Positions 31,805-44,173 of a stretch of DNA of 64,000 nucleotides are shown here, in pieces. The translations under genes and the position numbers were made by a program. Numbering within the stretch: the first letter of the stretch is position 1; every line of letters begins with the position of its first letter. The notes under the pieces were generated by a model. The model had not been told where the DNA came from. It searched no databases and saw only the letters and a list, made by a program, of their open reading frames with translations. Source of the stretch: Stenogyne calaminthoides (lineage: Eukaryota > Streptophyta > Magnoliopsida > Lamiales > Lamiaceae); assembly GCA_037126765.1 (NCBI GenBank), contig JBBCBC010000002.1, forward strand, positions 44,024,889-44,088,888, written 5' to 3'.

Positions 31805-32045
31805 CGTCATGGCTAAGTCTTGTGTGCATACAAGTGCTCTGTGCATTGATAGTGCATTTTAGAATCGTGCAATTTATTATATTGAAAAATTCAATTTATG
31901 TATATTGAAACATGTAATTATTTTTCCATATTAATAGTTGCACGATTTATGTAAAAAAATTGTATATTTCAATATAACAAGTTGCATTATTCAAAAATAC
32001 ATATAAATGCACGGTGCACCTGATGCACGTGAGACCCACCCATAG
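31805..32045. mobile_element. Hairpin-type MITE-like repeat
   Basis: The left block GGCTAAGTCTTGTGTGCATA, a middle with inverted AATTTATTATATTGAAA and TTTCAATATAACAAG, and a right block AATGCACGGTGCACCTGATG form a long imperfect hairpin. A related but shorter copy lies at about 19750-19880. Confidence 0.5.
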
Positions 32046-32369
32046 ACCATTACTATATTGTGACATCTACAACACATATTTTTAACTCAAGGAAAAAAGA
32101 TAAATATCATTTTGATAAAGAAAAAGTATTTTACTAATATTATTTTGAGAAACACTTATTTTTTAAAGTTAGTAAAATTCAATTTTTTTTTAAAAAATAA
32201 ATGCTTTTTTAATGCAAGTATTGTTTTAAAAACACCACTGGAGATGTGAAATGACCTCTGCATACATTTGCTACAAAAAAGTTTTTTCGCACATGACCCT
32301 CATCTCATTAGTCATTTGTTTTCGGTGGGATCAACTATTGACTTTTAAGTATATATCAAGACACTCTTG

Positions 32370-32480
32370 CGTGAGACCGTCTCATGATGAGACGGAATAT
32401 AATTTGAATATTGATATTTTAATATTTTGAGAGAAGTGAGTGTTAATTGTACTAAATCTCCATCTCATACGAGTTTTTGT
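32370..32480. repeat. GAGACGGTCTCA-type MITE copy
   Basis: It runs from GTGAGACCGTCTCATGATGA through an ATTTTAATATTTTGAG centre to CATCTCATACGAGTTTTTGT. It is a close relative of the copies at 6895-7040 and 62020-62160. Confidence 0.65.
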
Positions 32481-32895
32481 ATTATGTATATACATATCTC
32501 AATTTATCACTAGTTAGTGGTTGGCAAGTAATTTTTTATTTTTTTTAAAGAGTACGGGTAAATATATATTTTGGTTATGCATATGAGAATTTTTAATCTT
32601 CTTCACCCAAAGATGATTGACTTAATTACCATAATGTGTTGCATAAAATAAATATGTTATAATAAAGTGTTACATAAAATTAATTATGTTGTAGTGTTAG
32701 TATAACACTTTCGCCCCTTTACTTTAAATTTGGGGGTTGGTGGGGTTGGTGGTGGTGGGGGGGTTGATAATTATTTAATGTTTGCGATATTTCCAATTAA
32801 TTACAGAAGGTTGTTTTTATCTTGGATTTGTCTAAGGACCACTAGCAATAGTAAATTAGGGAATTGTTGGAGATTGGTTTCGATCATTGACTTTA

Positions 32896-33183
32896 GGCTC
32901 CATTAATTTGGATGGATGGATTTGAAATCCATGGATTTCACACATAAATCATCACTTTCTAATGGATTTATAAATACTTAGATTTAAGAGTCTAGTTAAA
33001 ATGGAGGGATTTCAAATCCTCATCAAAACCTAGTCATTTGTGAAATTTCCTCATATCTACCCCTCTTCCCCTTCACTATCTTCCCTAAACTCTCAAATCT
33101 AACTATTTGTAAATTCATTGGAGAGTATGATTTGTGTGTGAAATCTTTGAATTTTTTCCAAATTCATCCATCCAAATAGAGTC
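32896..33183. mobile_element. Tourist-like MITE (PIF/Harbinger)
   Basis: Inverted ends GGCTCCATTAATTTGGATGG and, read inward from the right, GACTCTATTTGGATGGATGA are flanked by a TTA target duplication (32893-32895 and 33184-33186). Subterminal GATTTCACACA/TGTGTGAAATC blocks are also inverted. It is 288 bp and non-coding. Confidence 0.75.
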
Positions 33184-34756
33184 TTAGATTTGTCGATATA
33201 GATGCACTGTCTAGTTGTCGTGTACTGTTATTTATATTGTTCAAATTTCCATGACTTGCAAGCTACATGATTTACTAAGAATATCATAATAAAGATTAAA
33301 AGTACAAGAGGCCATGTCACAATTATTATAACTAATGCGATAAAGATATAGAAAAAAAATACAAACGACACATAATTCTACGATTCACTAACAACGTGTT
33401 AGCTACACATCCACAGGCAGAAAATAATATTGTAGTATTATTATTCAGATGATGACACTAGAACAAATAAGAATATAACAGACTGAGTCATAAGCCCAAA
33501 ATAAAAATTGAGCCCAAATAATGACTACCTTATTCAGAATGACACCAAATCAAATAAGAATAGGTTTATATACATAATTCCTCCCAAAATAAAATTATTT
33601 ACTTCTAATGTATTTTTCACTTTATTCTATTATTAAATATTTACTTCTAATGTAAATACATACATAGCACATTTTTATATTTATTCTTCATGAATGTTCG
33701 AGTTGATGGATTGCTTGAACATTGACGATAAAAAATTATGAGCAGTTGTCAGAACTCTACCTATGCTCTGAACCTACGACCTAGAACTTATCATTATCAT
33801 GTGTGATTTATCTTTTTCATATAATTTGCTAATTATTATACAAATGTATAATCTCGAAGTAATTCCCAATTAGTCATAAAAATTTCATCAAGCACATCAC
33901 CTTCTATATATTACTACTGATTTTTCTACTATCATCCATTATCGTCAAAGACAGTACTACACTAAATTATATTCATAATATAATCTCATAGTTGTATATA
34001 TACGCAATTATTATATTTCTTAAAAACACTATATATTATGAATTTAAACATAATGGAAGACTTTCAGGTTGGAGAGAACGCACATTTCACGCTTCTCTTC
34101 TCTCTCTAGATCTCTCGAGATTCCAGTTAGATGAATACCGACCCGATTATTTTATATCTTTAATTTTAACTATTATCTAAGTTAAATAATATAACGATGC
34201 AAAAAGACAAATACTAACTTTTTTATATGAAGGTACATAATCACATTAGTATTATAGTACATCCAAGGAACAAAGTAAAGCAGCATGCAGGCACACTTAA
34301 ATATGGCAACACACATGCATGCTATATCCTGATATTAATGGACTGTTACGTTTGTTTGTTATTACAACCTGTAATTAATTGTGTATATATTAATACAATA
34401 CTTTTATTTACTGATCACTACAAAAAAACGCGCGTTTTACCGACGGAAATTAGCGACGGTTACAAGAACCGTCGCAAATAGCGACGATTTTTACGACGGT
34501 TACGGTCAAATGGTCAAAATCAACAGTTTTAGTGACGGTTTAGAGAACCGTCGCAAATAACGACGGTTTTAGCTACGGTTTTAGCGACGTTTTGGACTAA
34601 CCCCTTTAGCGACGGTTTTAGCAACGATTTTTTTTTTTATAATTTTTTAATTTTTTTTAAAAAAATAAAAATTAATTATGTATTTTTTTTATGTTTCAGG
34701 ATTATACTAGGTTTTTTAATTGTTGTTAATGCACCTTACCATATATTTAATTTATA

Positions 34757-34813
34757 GTCACTTGGAGAAGAGTTCCACCTGACCGTAGTCAGATCTATTT
34801 CGAGGAGTTTACG
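34757..34813 (+). pseudogene. Possible exon relic of a CACTA transposase
   Basis: A short reading frame, TWRRVPPDRSQIYFEEFT, is bounded by TTTATAG on the left and GTATAAAA on the right, which are usable acceptor and donor signals. The peptide resembles the W-x-x-(V/I)-P-x-x-x-(K/R)-x-x-(I/V)-(W/Y) motif found in plant En/Spm-type proteins (Transposase_24-like). It is only 19 residues, so this is suggestive, not proven. Confidence 0.35.
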
Positions 34814-34857
34814 GTATAAAATTTAATTCATAATATATTTAAATATATACATTGACT

Positions 34858-36905
34858 AAAAATACTACTTGTTTAAATAGAAAAGTAGTACTTGTTTAAA
34901 TGAAAGTATTACTTGTTAAATGAAAAATATTACTTAAGTTTAAATAGAAAAGTAGTACTTGTTTAAATGAAAAGTAGTATTTGTTTAAATAGAAAAGTAG
35001 TACTTGTTTAAATAGAAAAGTAGTACTTGGTTAAATGAAAAGTATTACTTGTTTAAATTAAAAGTATTGTTTAAATAATAAAAAGTATTACTTGTTTAAA
35101 TAAAAGGTATTACTTGTTTAAATAAAAAGTATTACTTGTTTAAATAGAAAAGTAGTAGTTGTTTAAATAGAAAAGTAGTAGTTGTTTAAATGAAAAATAG
35201 TACTTGTTTAAATGAAAAGTATTACTTGTTTAAATAGAAAAATATTACTTGTTTAAATAGAAAAGTAGTACCTGTTTAAATGAAAAGTAGTACTTGTTTA
35301 AATGAAAAGTATTATTTGTTTAAATGAAAGGTATTACCTGTTTAAATGGGAAGTAGTACTTGTTTAAATGAAAAGTAATACTTGTTTAAATGCAAAGTAT
35401 TACTTGTTTAAATAGAAAGTATTACTTGTTTAAATAAAAAGTATTACTTGTTTAAATAGAAAAGTAGTACTTGTTTAAATGAAAGAGAGTACTTGTTTAA
35501 ATGAAAAGTTTTACTTGTTTAAATAGAAAAAATATTACTTGTTTAAATAGAAAAGTAGTACTTGTTTAAATAGAAAAGTAGTACTCCCTCCGTCCCAAAG
35601 AAACGTGCACGTTTACTGTTTTCACGTGTTTTTGTGAGCGAGTTTTTTATTAGTATTTGAAATGATAAAATAATTTTTAAAGATGCATGCAATTGATGAG
35701 AGGTAGATCTATAATACATCTCATTAAAAATAACTTTATCATTTGAAATACTAATAAATAACTCGCTCACAAAAACTCGATAATAAAGTAGGTGTGCACG
35801 CTTTTATGGGACGGAGGTAGTACTTGGTTAAATGAAAAGTATTACTTGTTTAAATTAAAAGTATTACTTGTTTAAATAATAGAAAGTATTACTTGTTTAA
35901 ATGAAAGGTATTACTTGTTTAACTGAAAAGTATTACTTGTTAAATGAAAAGTATTACTTGTTTAAATAGAAAAGTTGTAGTTGTTTAAATAGAAAAGCAA
36001 TACTTGTTTAAATCAAAAGTATTACTTGTTTAAATGAAAAGTATTACTTGTTTAAATAGAAAAATATTATTTGTTTAAATAGAAAAGTAGTACTTGTTTA
36101 AATAGAAAATTAGTACTTGTTTAAATGAAAAGTAGTACTTATTTAAATGAAAAGTATTATTTGTTTAAATAGAAAAGTATTACTTGTTTAAATAGAAAAA
36201 TATTACTTGTTTAAATAGAAAAGTAGTACTTGTTTAAATCGAAAAGTAGTACTTGTTTAAATGAAAAGTAGTACTTTTTTAAATGAAAAGTATTACTTGT
36301 TAAATAAAAAGTATTACTTGTTTAAATAGAAAGTAGTACTTGTTTAAATAGAAAAATAGTACTTGTTTAAATGAAAAATATTACTTGTTAAATTAAAAAT
36401 ATTTCTTGTTTAAATAGAAAAGTAGTAATTGTTTAAATAGAAAAGTAGTACTTGTTTAAATGAAAAATAGTATTTTTTTAAATGAAAGGTATTATTTATT
36501 TAAATGAAAGGTATTATTTGTTTAAATAAGAAGTAGTACTTGTTAAAATGAAAAGTAATACTTGTTTAAATGAAAAGTACTACTTGTTTAAATAGAAAGT
36601 ATCACTTGCTTAAATGAAAAGTGGTACTTGTTTAAATAGAAAAGTCGTACTTGTTTAAATGAAAGGTATTATTTATTTAAATGAAAGGTATTACTTGTTA
36701 AATGAAAAGTAGTACTTGTTTAAATAGAAAAGTAGTACTTGGTTAAATAAAAAGCATTATTTGTTTAAATTAAAAGTATTACTTGTTTAAATAGAAAGTA
36801 TTGCTTGTTTAAATGAAAAGTAGTACTTGTTTAAATAGAAAGTATTATTTGTTTTAAATAGAAAATAGTACTTTTTTAAATAGAAAGTAGTATTTGCTTT
36901 AAAAA
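34858..36905. repeat. 22-23-bp minisatellite array inside the CACTA element
   Basis: It has roughly 80 copies of a unit near AAAAGTAGTACTTGTTTAAA plus TAG or TG. Common variants are AGTATTACTT for AGTAGTACTT, GAAAGG for GAAAAG, and a lost T in CTTGTT. Copies are imperfect throughout. A 234-bp Stowaway MITE interrupts it at 35584-35817. Confidence 0.93.
35584..35817. mobile_element. Stowaway MITE nested in the minisatellite
   Basis: Ends CTCCCTCCGTCCC and GGGACGGAGG are exact Stowaway termini flanked by TA (35582-35583 and 35818-35819). The two halves are nearly perfect inverted copies, for example ATTAGTATTTGAAATGATAA against TTATCATTTGAAATACTAAT, so the RNA would form a long hairpin. Confidence 0.93.
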
Positions 36906-37234
36906 AAAAGAATTTGTAGGACATATACAATTTGAAAAGAATATAATCATTTAGTTATAATTTATAAAGTAAAAAATATATATAATTAGTATTTTAGAGA
37001 TTATTAGATAGTTAAATTAAATAATTTTTTTAAAAAAAGTGTAAAAAAATGAATTAAAAATAAATAAATAAATATAATTTTAATATAATACAATTAAATT
37101 TAAATTTATAAATAAATAAAAATTATAATTATTATATTAAAATGTGGTTAAATCATTAAATTAGATAATTGAAATAAAGGATTTTAAAAAAAATGATTTT
37201 TAGGACATATAGAATTAATTTCATTAAGTAAACG

Positions 37235-37455
37235 CAAGAAAGCAAGTGCCCGAGCGGTTTGATCCCCGCTTAGGCGCCCATAGGTCCCATGTTCGGTCCC
37301 CCTTGGGAGCGAAAATTTGCCTCATTTAATTGGGAGGCTTGGAGACTTATTTATGATATGCTTGGTGGTTGGGTTCGAGATGGTCCGTGGTTCGGGTGGT
37401 TCGGTGCCCACCCGGGCGCCCCCTGGGCTCGGATTCGAACCACTGTGAGCCATTT
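37235..37455 (+). mobile_element. SINE-like tRNA-derived block in the CACTA element
   Basis: The GC-rich segment has an A-box-like GTGCCCGAGCGGTTTGA and a B-box-like TGTTCGGTCCCC, followed by a related second half with GGATTCGAACCACTGTGAGC. It stands out against AT-rich surroundings. It is not a foldable tRNA gene over its full length. Confidence 0.5.
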
Positions 37456-38123
37456 TTTTTCGTAAATTCACGCTTTAGCGAAAAATTTATTAACTTTTTT
37501 TAATTAAAAAAAAACCGTCGCTAATTAGCGACGGTCACAAAAAATCGTCGCTACGGTTAGCGACCCTCGATTCAACGACGGATTTTTTTCCGTCGCCAAA
37601 ACCGCCGCTAATGTCGTTAGCGACGATTTTTTTTGTTGCTAAAATCGTCGTTAAACCCCATCTTTTTTGTAGTGGATAAAAAATAATACTCATATATCAA
37701 TTAATAATATAATTTAATACACAATATGGTGATTATTTTAAAATATAAGTTGAACTAGTACGAAATACTCCTATAACAGTAGATTTAATGTGTTAATTAT
37801 ATATGTTGTCCTCAATTAGAAATAAAGAAGTGATTTTAATTATGATCCATTAGCTCCTCTTTGAAATGAGTTTTTTTTCTTATCATAAAATAATTTTTTT
37901 TTTTGGTCAGGAAAAATATTTCATTACGAAATAAGGTCTCGGATACTGAAAGTGATCCAGGAAAGAATACAAAGTCCTACATTTAGCAGTCTAAAATCTT
38001 CCTAGGTTCTGTTAATCAATCCCGGAAGGAGAACCTATACAAATCACAAGTATATACAGATAGCCAGCTCCATAACCGACCTTTTATTTCATTTATAATT
38101 TTTACAGTATCGAAATTCTCTGC

Positions 38124-38738
38124 CTAAAAAATCAGTTTGTTCCTCTTTCTCCAGATCACCCAAATCACACATTCCCAAAAGCAAATTGCGAAGTTACGCC
38201 CTTTCTTACCTTGGAACATGCCAATGATTCCATGAAGTTGTTGTTTGATGTCTCCATGAATTACCGAAGTAATGTTGAGCCATCTGAAGCATTCATACCA
38301 TATTTTGTACGTCCCACTGCACGCGAGGAAAAGATGGGAGGTAGTTTCGCTATCCTCCCCACATATTGAGCATTTAGATTCGTGACCTGCAGCAAGAACT
38401 CTTCTTTTTTTGAGGTTTTCTTTCGTTGGTAGCCTGTTCCACATGATCCTCCACGCCGTTGCAGCCACTTTAAACGGAGTCTCCTTCGTCCATACCCACT
38501 TGAATGCTGGGTCCTCCAATATCATTGCCGAATTTGCAGCCTCATTCGCCAATTTGGAGCACGCCGCCTTCGTAATGTATGTCTCGCCCTTCGTAGCTTT
38601 CCATCGCCATGTATCTTTCGTTTCTTGAGTCAATGAGATCCTGTTGATTACAGCAAAAAAGTCATTAGTGATCCCGGTTTCCCTCTCGAATAAGTCTCTC
38701 CTCCACTCAATATTCCACACCCAATTCCCCCCTCCCAT
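38124..38738 (-). pseudogene. LINE ORF2 C-terminal zinc-binding (zf-RVT) region
   Basis: Open for 204 residues, with FKWVWTKETPFKVAATAWRI, RLPTKENLKKR and C-SICGEDSETTSHLFLACSG, the Cys-Cys-His-Cys motif found at the end of plant L1 ORF2 proteins. It is in a different frame from the reverse transcriptase piece. Confidence 0.85.
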
Positions 38739-38954
38739 TCTCCCATCTCCCTCACACTGCCCTCCCTCTTCACACTCAAATGAAAGAGCCTTGGGAATCT
38801 GTTTTTGAGGGATGTTTGGTCAGTCCACACGTCAGTCCAAAACTCAGTCAATCCCCCATCTCCAATTTTTTTCTCAACCTCCTACCAGAACCACTTTCCC
38901 CCTTCCCCCCTCACATTTTCTATGACATCCCTCCACCAACTAGACCCTCTACTC

Positions 38955-40528
38955 TCACTCCCTTCCTCCCACCGACTCCACGCTCACTCCCCCGCTCGTA
39001 GATTTCACCACCCTCGCCCACAAACTCTCTGGTTTTATCAAACACCTCCACATCCACTTCCCTAATAGTGCCCTATTGAACAACCCCAAATCCCTAACTC
39101 CAAGACCCCCTTTGGATTTTGACAAACACACACTTTCCCATTTCAACCAAGCAATCCTATTTCTATTCTCACAACCCCCCCACAAAAAATTACGTTGTAA
39201 CGAAATAAGAGCGCATAGGGTTTTTTTTGGAATCTTATAAAAGGATAATTGGTAAATCGACATTGATGAGAGCACCGTTTTTAAAAGAGTGATATGAACC
39301 CCAAAAGAAATCTTCCCATCTTCCCACGACTTGAGTTTCTTCTTCATTTTTAGGATCAGACTACTCCATTCTGCCGTCCTCTTATGACTTCCCCCGACTT
39401 TAACTCCGAGATATGAGAAGGGGAAGGCTCCCACTGTACACCCAAGTATATTCGCCATTTCCTCCACTCGACTAATGCTGATGTTGAGACCCATTAAGTA
39501 GCTTTTGTTGAAGTTCACTTTCAACTCGGATAGCAATTGGAAGTTCTTCAAAATCTGTCTCATCACCACGACATTTTGTTGATTTGCTTTCCCCATGAAA
39601 ATCATATCATTTGCGTATTGGAGGTGTGAGATCTTTATCTTGTCTCTCCAGAGCTCGGCTGCTTCAAATATCCCCCGTTCTGTTGTTTTTTTAACCAACA
39701 CACTTAGCCCCTCGGCAGCGAGTAAAAAGAGAAAAGGGGAGAGAGGATCCCCCTGTCTCAACCCGCGTTCAAGTTTGAATTGCCCGGAGGGGCTTCCATT
39801 AATTAGGACTGATGCATGTGCCGATGATACGCATTCTTTTATCCATCGTCTCCATTTTGTGCTGAAATGAAAGAATTCCAGCATTGAATCAAGATAACCC
39901 CAGTCCACCGAGTCATACGCCTTTTCAAAATCAATTTTAAAGAAAACCCTCTCTATCTTCTTTTTCTTTGCTTCCGAGATGGACTCGTTCAGAATCAGCA
40001 CACCATCCAAAATGTACCTGTCTCCGATGAATGCGCTTTGGTTTGGGGAGATGATGTTGTCCATAACTCGTTTAGCCTCATTGCGAGGATCTTGGATAAG
40101 ACTTTGTAGATGCATCCAATTAGAGAGATCGATCTGAACTCGTTTAGGGAGGTTGCGTCCTCCTTTTTCAGGATCAAGACAATGAAAGATGGATTAGAGC
40201 CCTGAACTAGTTTTCCGTTCCGATGAAAGTCTTCGAGCATTTTCATGAAGTCTGATTTGATAATGTGCCAGAATTCTTTGATAAATCTGAAATTATAGCC
40301 GTCTGGTCCTGGACTCTTGGAACTATCGCAGTCTTTGATTGCTTCAAGGGCCTCGGTTTCTGTGAACTTCTCCGTGAGCATTGCGTTCTCATCTTCGGTG
40401 ATAGCTTTGTCCCCAGGGCCTGAAATCAGCTTCGACCTAGCAAGCCGAGAGCTACTGAAATGGTTTTTGAAATAGTCGTGAACTCCTCGGTTAACAACAT
40501 TCACCTCATCAATCCATCTTCCATTCAA
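38955..40528 (-). pseudogene. LINE ORF2: reverse transcriptase domain, frameshifted and active-site mutant
   Basis: SSKSPGPDGYNFRFIKEFW opens the domain, followed by a frameshift near 40115. Then come FFKIDFEKAYDSVDW (motif A) and GLRQGDPLSPFLF (motif B). The catalytic YADD box reads YAND at about 39610, a single G-to-A change that would abolish activity. The thumb region follows, with FSYLGVKVGG. Confidence 0.87.
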
Positions 40529-40630
40529 ATTCAGCCCAATAATCTCATTCTTCTTGCGTCGGAAGTTGATCGCTCTATGAAAGAAACTGGAGTTGATATC
40601 CCCTTCCTTGAGCCATTTGATTCTTGCTTT

Positions 40631-41680
40631 CTATGAGAGAAGCCGGTTTCTCTGATTAAGGGTTCTGAATAAATCTGTTGTTACCGCCTTTCTCTCAATC
40701 ACCTCCTCTTCTTCCAAGCCAAACGTGTCATCCAAAACATCCAATTCCTGTATTTTATTCTTTAACGTCCCCACTTTGTTCTCTATGTCACCAAACACCT
40801 CTTGATTCCATTTCTTGAGATCGTTCTTAAGGAGTTTTAGTTTTTCCTTAAGCACGAAGCCTCCCCATCCGGTAATCTGGTAGTTATTCCAAGAATTCTC
40901 CACAAAGGTCTTGAATCCAGGGTGGGAGAACCATGCATCGATGACTCGAAACGACTTTGGGCCCCAGTCGGTTGAAATGATTGTAAGAACCAGAGGACAA
41001 TGGTCAGAGACTGTTCTTTGCAAACCCTTTTGAGATGATGATGGCCATTGATTTATCCATGCGTTGTTCACCAGGAATCAGTCTAATTGGCTCTTGCAGC
41101 TTCCGTCTGGCCTGTAGCATGTATATTTCCTCCCCGCAAGTGGTAAGTCAGTAAGGTTTGCCTCCCTTATAAACTCTTCGAACTGATCCATTTCCCTCCT
41201 ACTCGGGTTTTCAGCTCTCCCACACCTCTCATTTTCGTATCTGATTGCATTGAAATCCCCTATGACGCAGATGCAACAATCCCCATTTTGTTGTATCACA
41301 CTGTTAATTCTGTCCCACAATTCACTTTTCTCAGCGATGGGGCTAGGGCCATACACGTTAATGAAACAACATCTCAATCTATCCACTCCCCATAACCCCT
41401 TGATAATTACCGCCCCCTCCATTTCCCATGAACTTGAGCAAGAGAATTTTTCCGAATTCCAGATTGTAATAATGCCTCCCGACCTACCAGATGAATTTCT
41501 AACAGCCCACCCAAAGTTACCAGCACCCCACAATGCTCTTACATCTCCATCAGTCATACTCACTAGTTTGGTTTCTTGCAAACAACAAATATCAATACTC
41601 TGAGACCTAAACAAATCTTTCACCTCATTCCTTTTTATATCACTCCCAGCACCTCTAATGTTGAAAGTTAAAACCTTCAT
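40631..41680 (-). pseudogene. LINE ORF2: AP endonuclease domain, interrupted
   Basis: It starts MKVLTFNIRGAG, with CLQETKL (catalytic Glu), VYGPS, GDFNAIR and VSDHCPL motifs of L1-type apurinic endonucleases. Two in-frame stops interrupt it: TGA at 41078-41080 where the family has Trp, and TAG at 40631-40633 after RLLS. Both fit single transitions. The frame is otherwise continuous. Confidence 0.85.
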
Positions 41681-42289
41681 AAAGAAACATTTGAGATATT
41701 CTCATGTACCTGAATATGTTGAAATTGTTCGGTGTTTTCCAGCTCCATTAGGCTGTTCACTGCCATCTCGTCCGATCCCTGACTGGAGATTCCAATTTGT
41801 TTGCCCACATTCCATGTTTTGATGGCTTCATCTCGGATTTACTTAGAAATAAGATCCTCTCTGGCTAGCTCACATTTACTTATTTGGTCGCTTTTGCCCT
41901 TGGTCGATTTGGTGTTGGCGATTTTCCGGGGTGTGGCACGTTTTTTCTTATCCACCTTCCTAGTTAACTCCTTGGGGATGGGTTTAGCCTTGAACCGTAA
42001 TTTTGAGTTTGAATTTGTCCCCATCCACCGCAATCCTTTAGCAATCGCAATCGGACCACTTCCATTCAGGTGATAGCTTCTTGAAGATTGTCCCATCTCT
42101 GAGATTTTGTGTGAATTGGAGTAGGGGGGTTTCGGCTTTGTTTTCAGTGGGGATTTGGGTGGTCTAAGTTCAGGGTTTGTGGGTTTGGTGGTGGTGGGAG
42201 AAAAGGGGGGTGAAGGGTTCGTTGGCTGATAATTTGTGGTTTGCAGGGAAAGATGGTTTGGAGATGAATCGATATTAGCTGTATGCGAT

Positions 42290-44173
42290 TCAGTAATAGG
42301 GTATTTGGGCTTCTGGGTTTGGTTCTATATTGGGGGTGTGGCCTTTTGTATTTGCTAGTGTTTGGGCTTCTGGGTTTGGTTCTGAATTGGGGGTGTGGTC
42401 TTTTGTATTTGCTAGTGTTTGGGCCGCAGGGTTTGGTTCCAGGTTGAGGGTTTGGCCTTCTATGTGTGCTTCTGGGCTTAAACGGATAGTCTGGTTGTTG
42501 ATAGGGGTTTGGTGGGCCTGGTTATTTTTGGTTGTGTTGGGGATTGGGTTTGTTAGGTCCTCATCTCCAGATACTAAACAATTCTTCTCCTGGATCTTAT
42601 CTTGGGCCTGGCCCAAATGCAGATGTTCTCGGGCTCGACTACTTTCAGAATTCATCTGAGCCCCAACCATATTATTAATCTGCTTGGGATTGGTACTCGT
42701 GCCTGCTAAATCGCACGCTATCAGCGATTTACCATGCGCCGCCTTCTTCAATATTTGCATGCCCAACATATCGAGGTTATCGGTGTTGCTGTTAGATCCA
42801 TGATTGCTGTCTCCCACATTTATTGCTTATCGGTTACTCTTTCCATGCTCTAGGTCGATTGGTATTCCTATGCGGTACCCATCCGAGAAATCCGAACAGT
42901 CACCGTCATCTCCATTCCAGGCCTCCGCCGGACCATCGGATTTAGGATTTTCCTCCGGCCATGATTCATCGGTCTCTGCATCGGACATCTCCCCATTTTT
43001 CATACTATGCTCACATGAACACAACGATTCCTTCACAATTCTAATGGAAAAGATGTTGCCGTCAATACGCACAGATAATCCCCGATCAATATGGCTGTTA
43101 AAAGATGTGGATATTAGTACCCTCGCAGTGTTGAGATTCTCCTTTTTCATCGAATCCTCATCCAACTTATTGAACAACCCAACTTTAGAGCTTGCCAAGG
43201 CGAAGAATTTGACTGACCAAGCATGGACCGGGATACCCGTCCATTTCGTCCAGATCGTTCGGTATTGGTTCACATCTATATTTCTCCAAGGGCGCAACCA
43301 ATCGAACCAAAAAATTGACCATTCATTAAATCCCTCGATCGCCTCCTTGATTGACTCATCTGTCAAATTCTGGATGAGTATTAGGTTCCCTCCCAGCGAC
43401 CTAAGTTTCAGTTTGTTGCCACACTCGTTAGCCATCTCTTCACCATGTTCAGACAGCGAAAACTCCCTTTTCAGTGACCCCGTGTAACACTCTTTCAGCC
43501 ATTCTCTATCTGAATCCAAAGTTTGGAATTCAAGATCTACTTTCGGCGTATCATCAGATCCCCTCACATTGATCTGCCCATGCAGTGCTTTGACGAAAGA
43601 CACATTTTCCTTACGATGTCCTGATAATGGTGGAAACTCATCTGCCCTCAATGAATATGAAGGCATATTTTTTATCGGTAAGGGTTCCCGCTGGAATCTG
43701 GGTATGTAAGCCCGAATTTTGTAGGTGTCGATCCATATGTTGTTGAGTTGTTCCAACACCCATTCTGTCTCGTATCTTCTAGGGAATCTGACAAAGCCAA
43801 AGTACTTTCCTTCCTTATCTCTCTTTCTAGGACAAAAGACGTCAACTACCTCCCCAATCGTGTTGAACTTTTGCTTGAGTATCTCCATGCCACAATCTTC
43901 GGGGAAATTCCTGAATAGGAAGGACTGAGAGTCCTCCTTCACCTCTACTCGATATATGTCACCCTGCCTTCTGGTCATCGTATCAGTTCTTTTGGAATTG
44001 GTACTCCATCTAAAAGCCTCATCACCAGTTATCCTATGGGTATTCCTAGGGTTAAGGTTGATCCTATGGTTGGGAAATTTGAACTGCCTCACCAGAGATC
44101 TCTCGGAAAAAGATTTACGGCGATCTACCCTTCTACCCCGACTCACAACTCTCCACTCGCTCTCCTCTCTCAT
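42290..44173 (-). pseudogene. LINE ORF1 (RRM/DUF4283-type RNA-binding protein), interrupted
   Basis: The first 448 residues are open and include an RRM-like fold (FLFRNFPEDCGMEILKQKF, EGKYFGFVRFPRRYETEWVL) typical of plant L1 ORF1 proteins. A TAA at 42827 interrupts it. The same frame then continues through a Pro/Asn-rich tail with about 2.5 copies of a 19-residue repeat (unit near EPNPEAQTLANTKGHTPNI, 57 bp, at about 42310-42470). A basic segment at 42096-41839 in another frame probably belonged to the same tail. Confidence 0.8.

Larger units (their letters stand above)
28600..34415. other. Gene-free, repeat-rich intergenic region
   Basis: About 5.8 kb with no supportable coding sequence. 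It holds the MIPS promoter at the left, a possible MITE (28889-29232), an LTR-like fragment (29505-29720), a minisatellite with inverted flanks (30527-30805), a hairpin repeat (31805-32045), a GAGAC-type MITE (32370-32480) and a Tourist-like MITE (32896-33183). The rest is AT-rich single-copy-looking DNA. Confidence 0.65.
34416..37674. mobile_element. Non-autonomous CACTA (En/Spm) element, 3259 bp
   Basis: Ends CACTACAAAAAAACGCGCG and, inverted, CACTACAAAAAAGATGGGG are flanked by a 3-bp duplication GAT (34413-34415 and 37675-37677). Subterminal regions of about 200 bp at each end carry many copies of GCGACGG or its inverse, the expected transposase-binding repeats. The interior has a possible exon relic (34757-34813), about 2 kb of minisatellite with a nested Stowaway MITE, and a SINE-like block (37235-37455). 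No intact transposase gene is present. Confidence 0.93.

Noticed and set aside
34858..36905. CRISPR-like or regulatory repeat array
   Set aside because: Units are directly contiguous without unique spacers and lie inside a plant CACTA element; it is a minisatellite.
37235..37455. Possible tRNA genes (also 17890-18180 and 18865-19055)
   Set aside because: Pol III box-like motifs exist, but the sequences do not form a full cloverleaf and carry SINE-like bodies.
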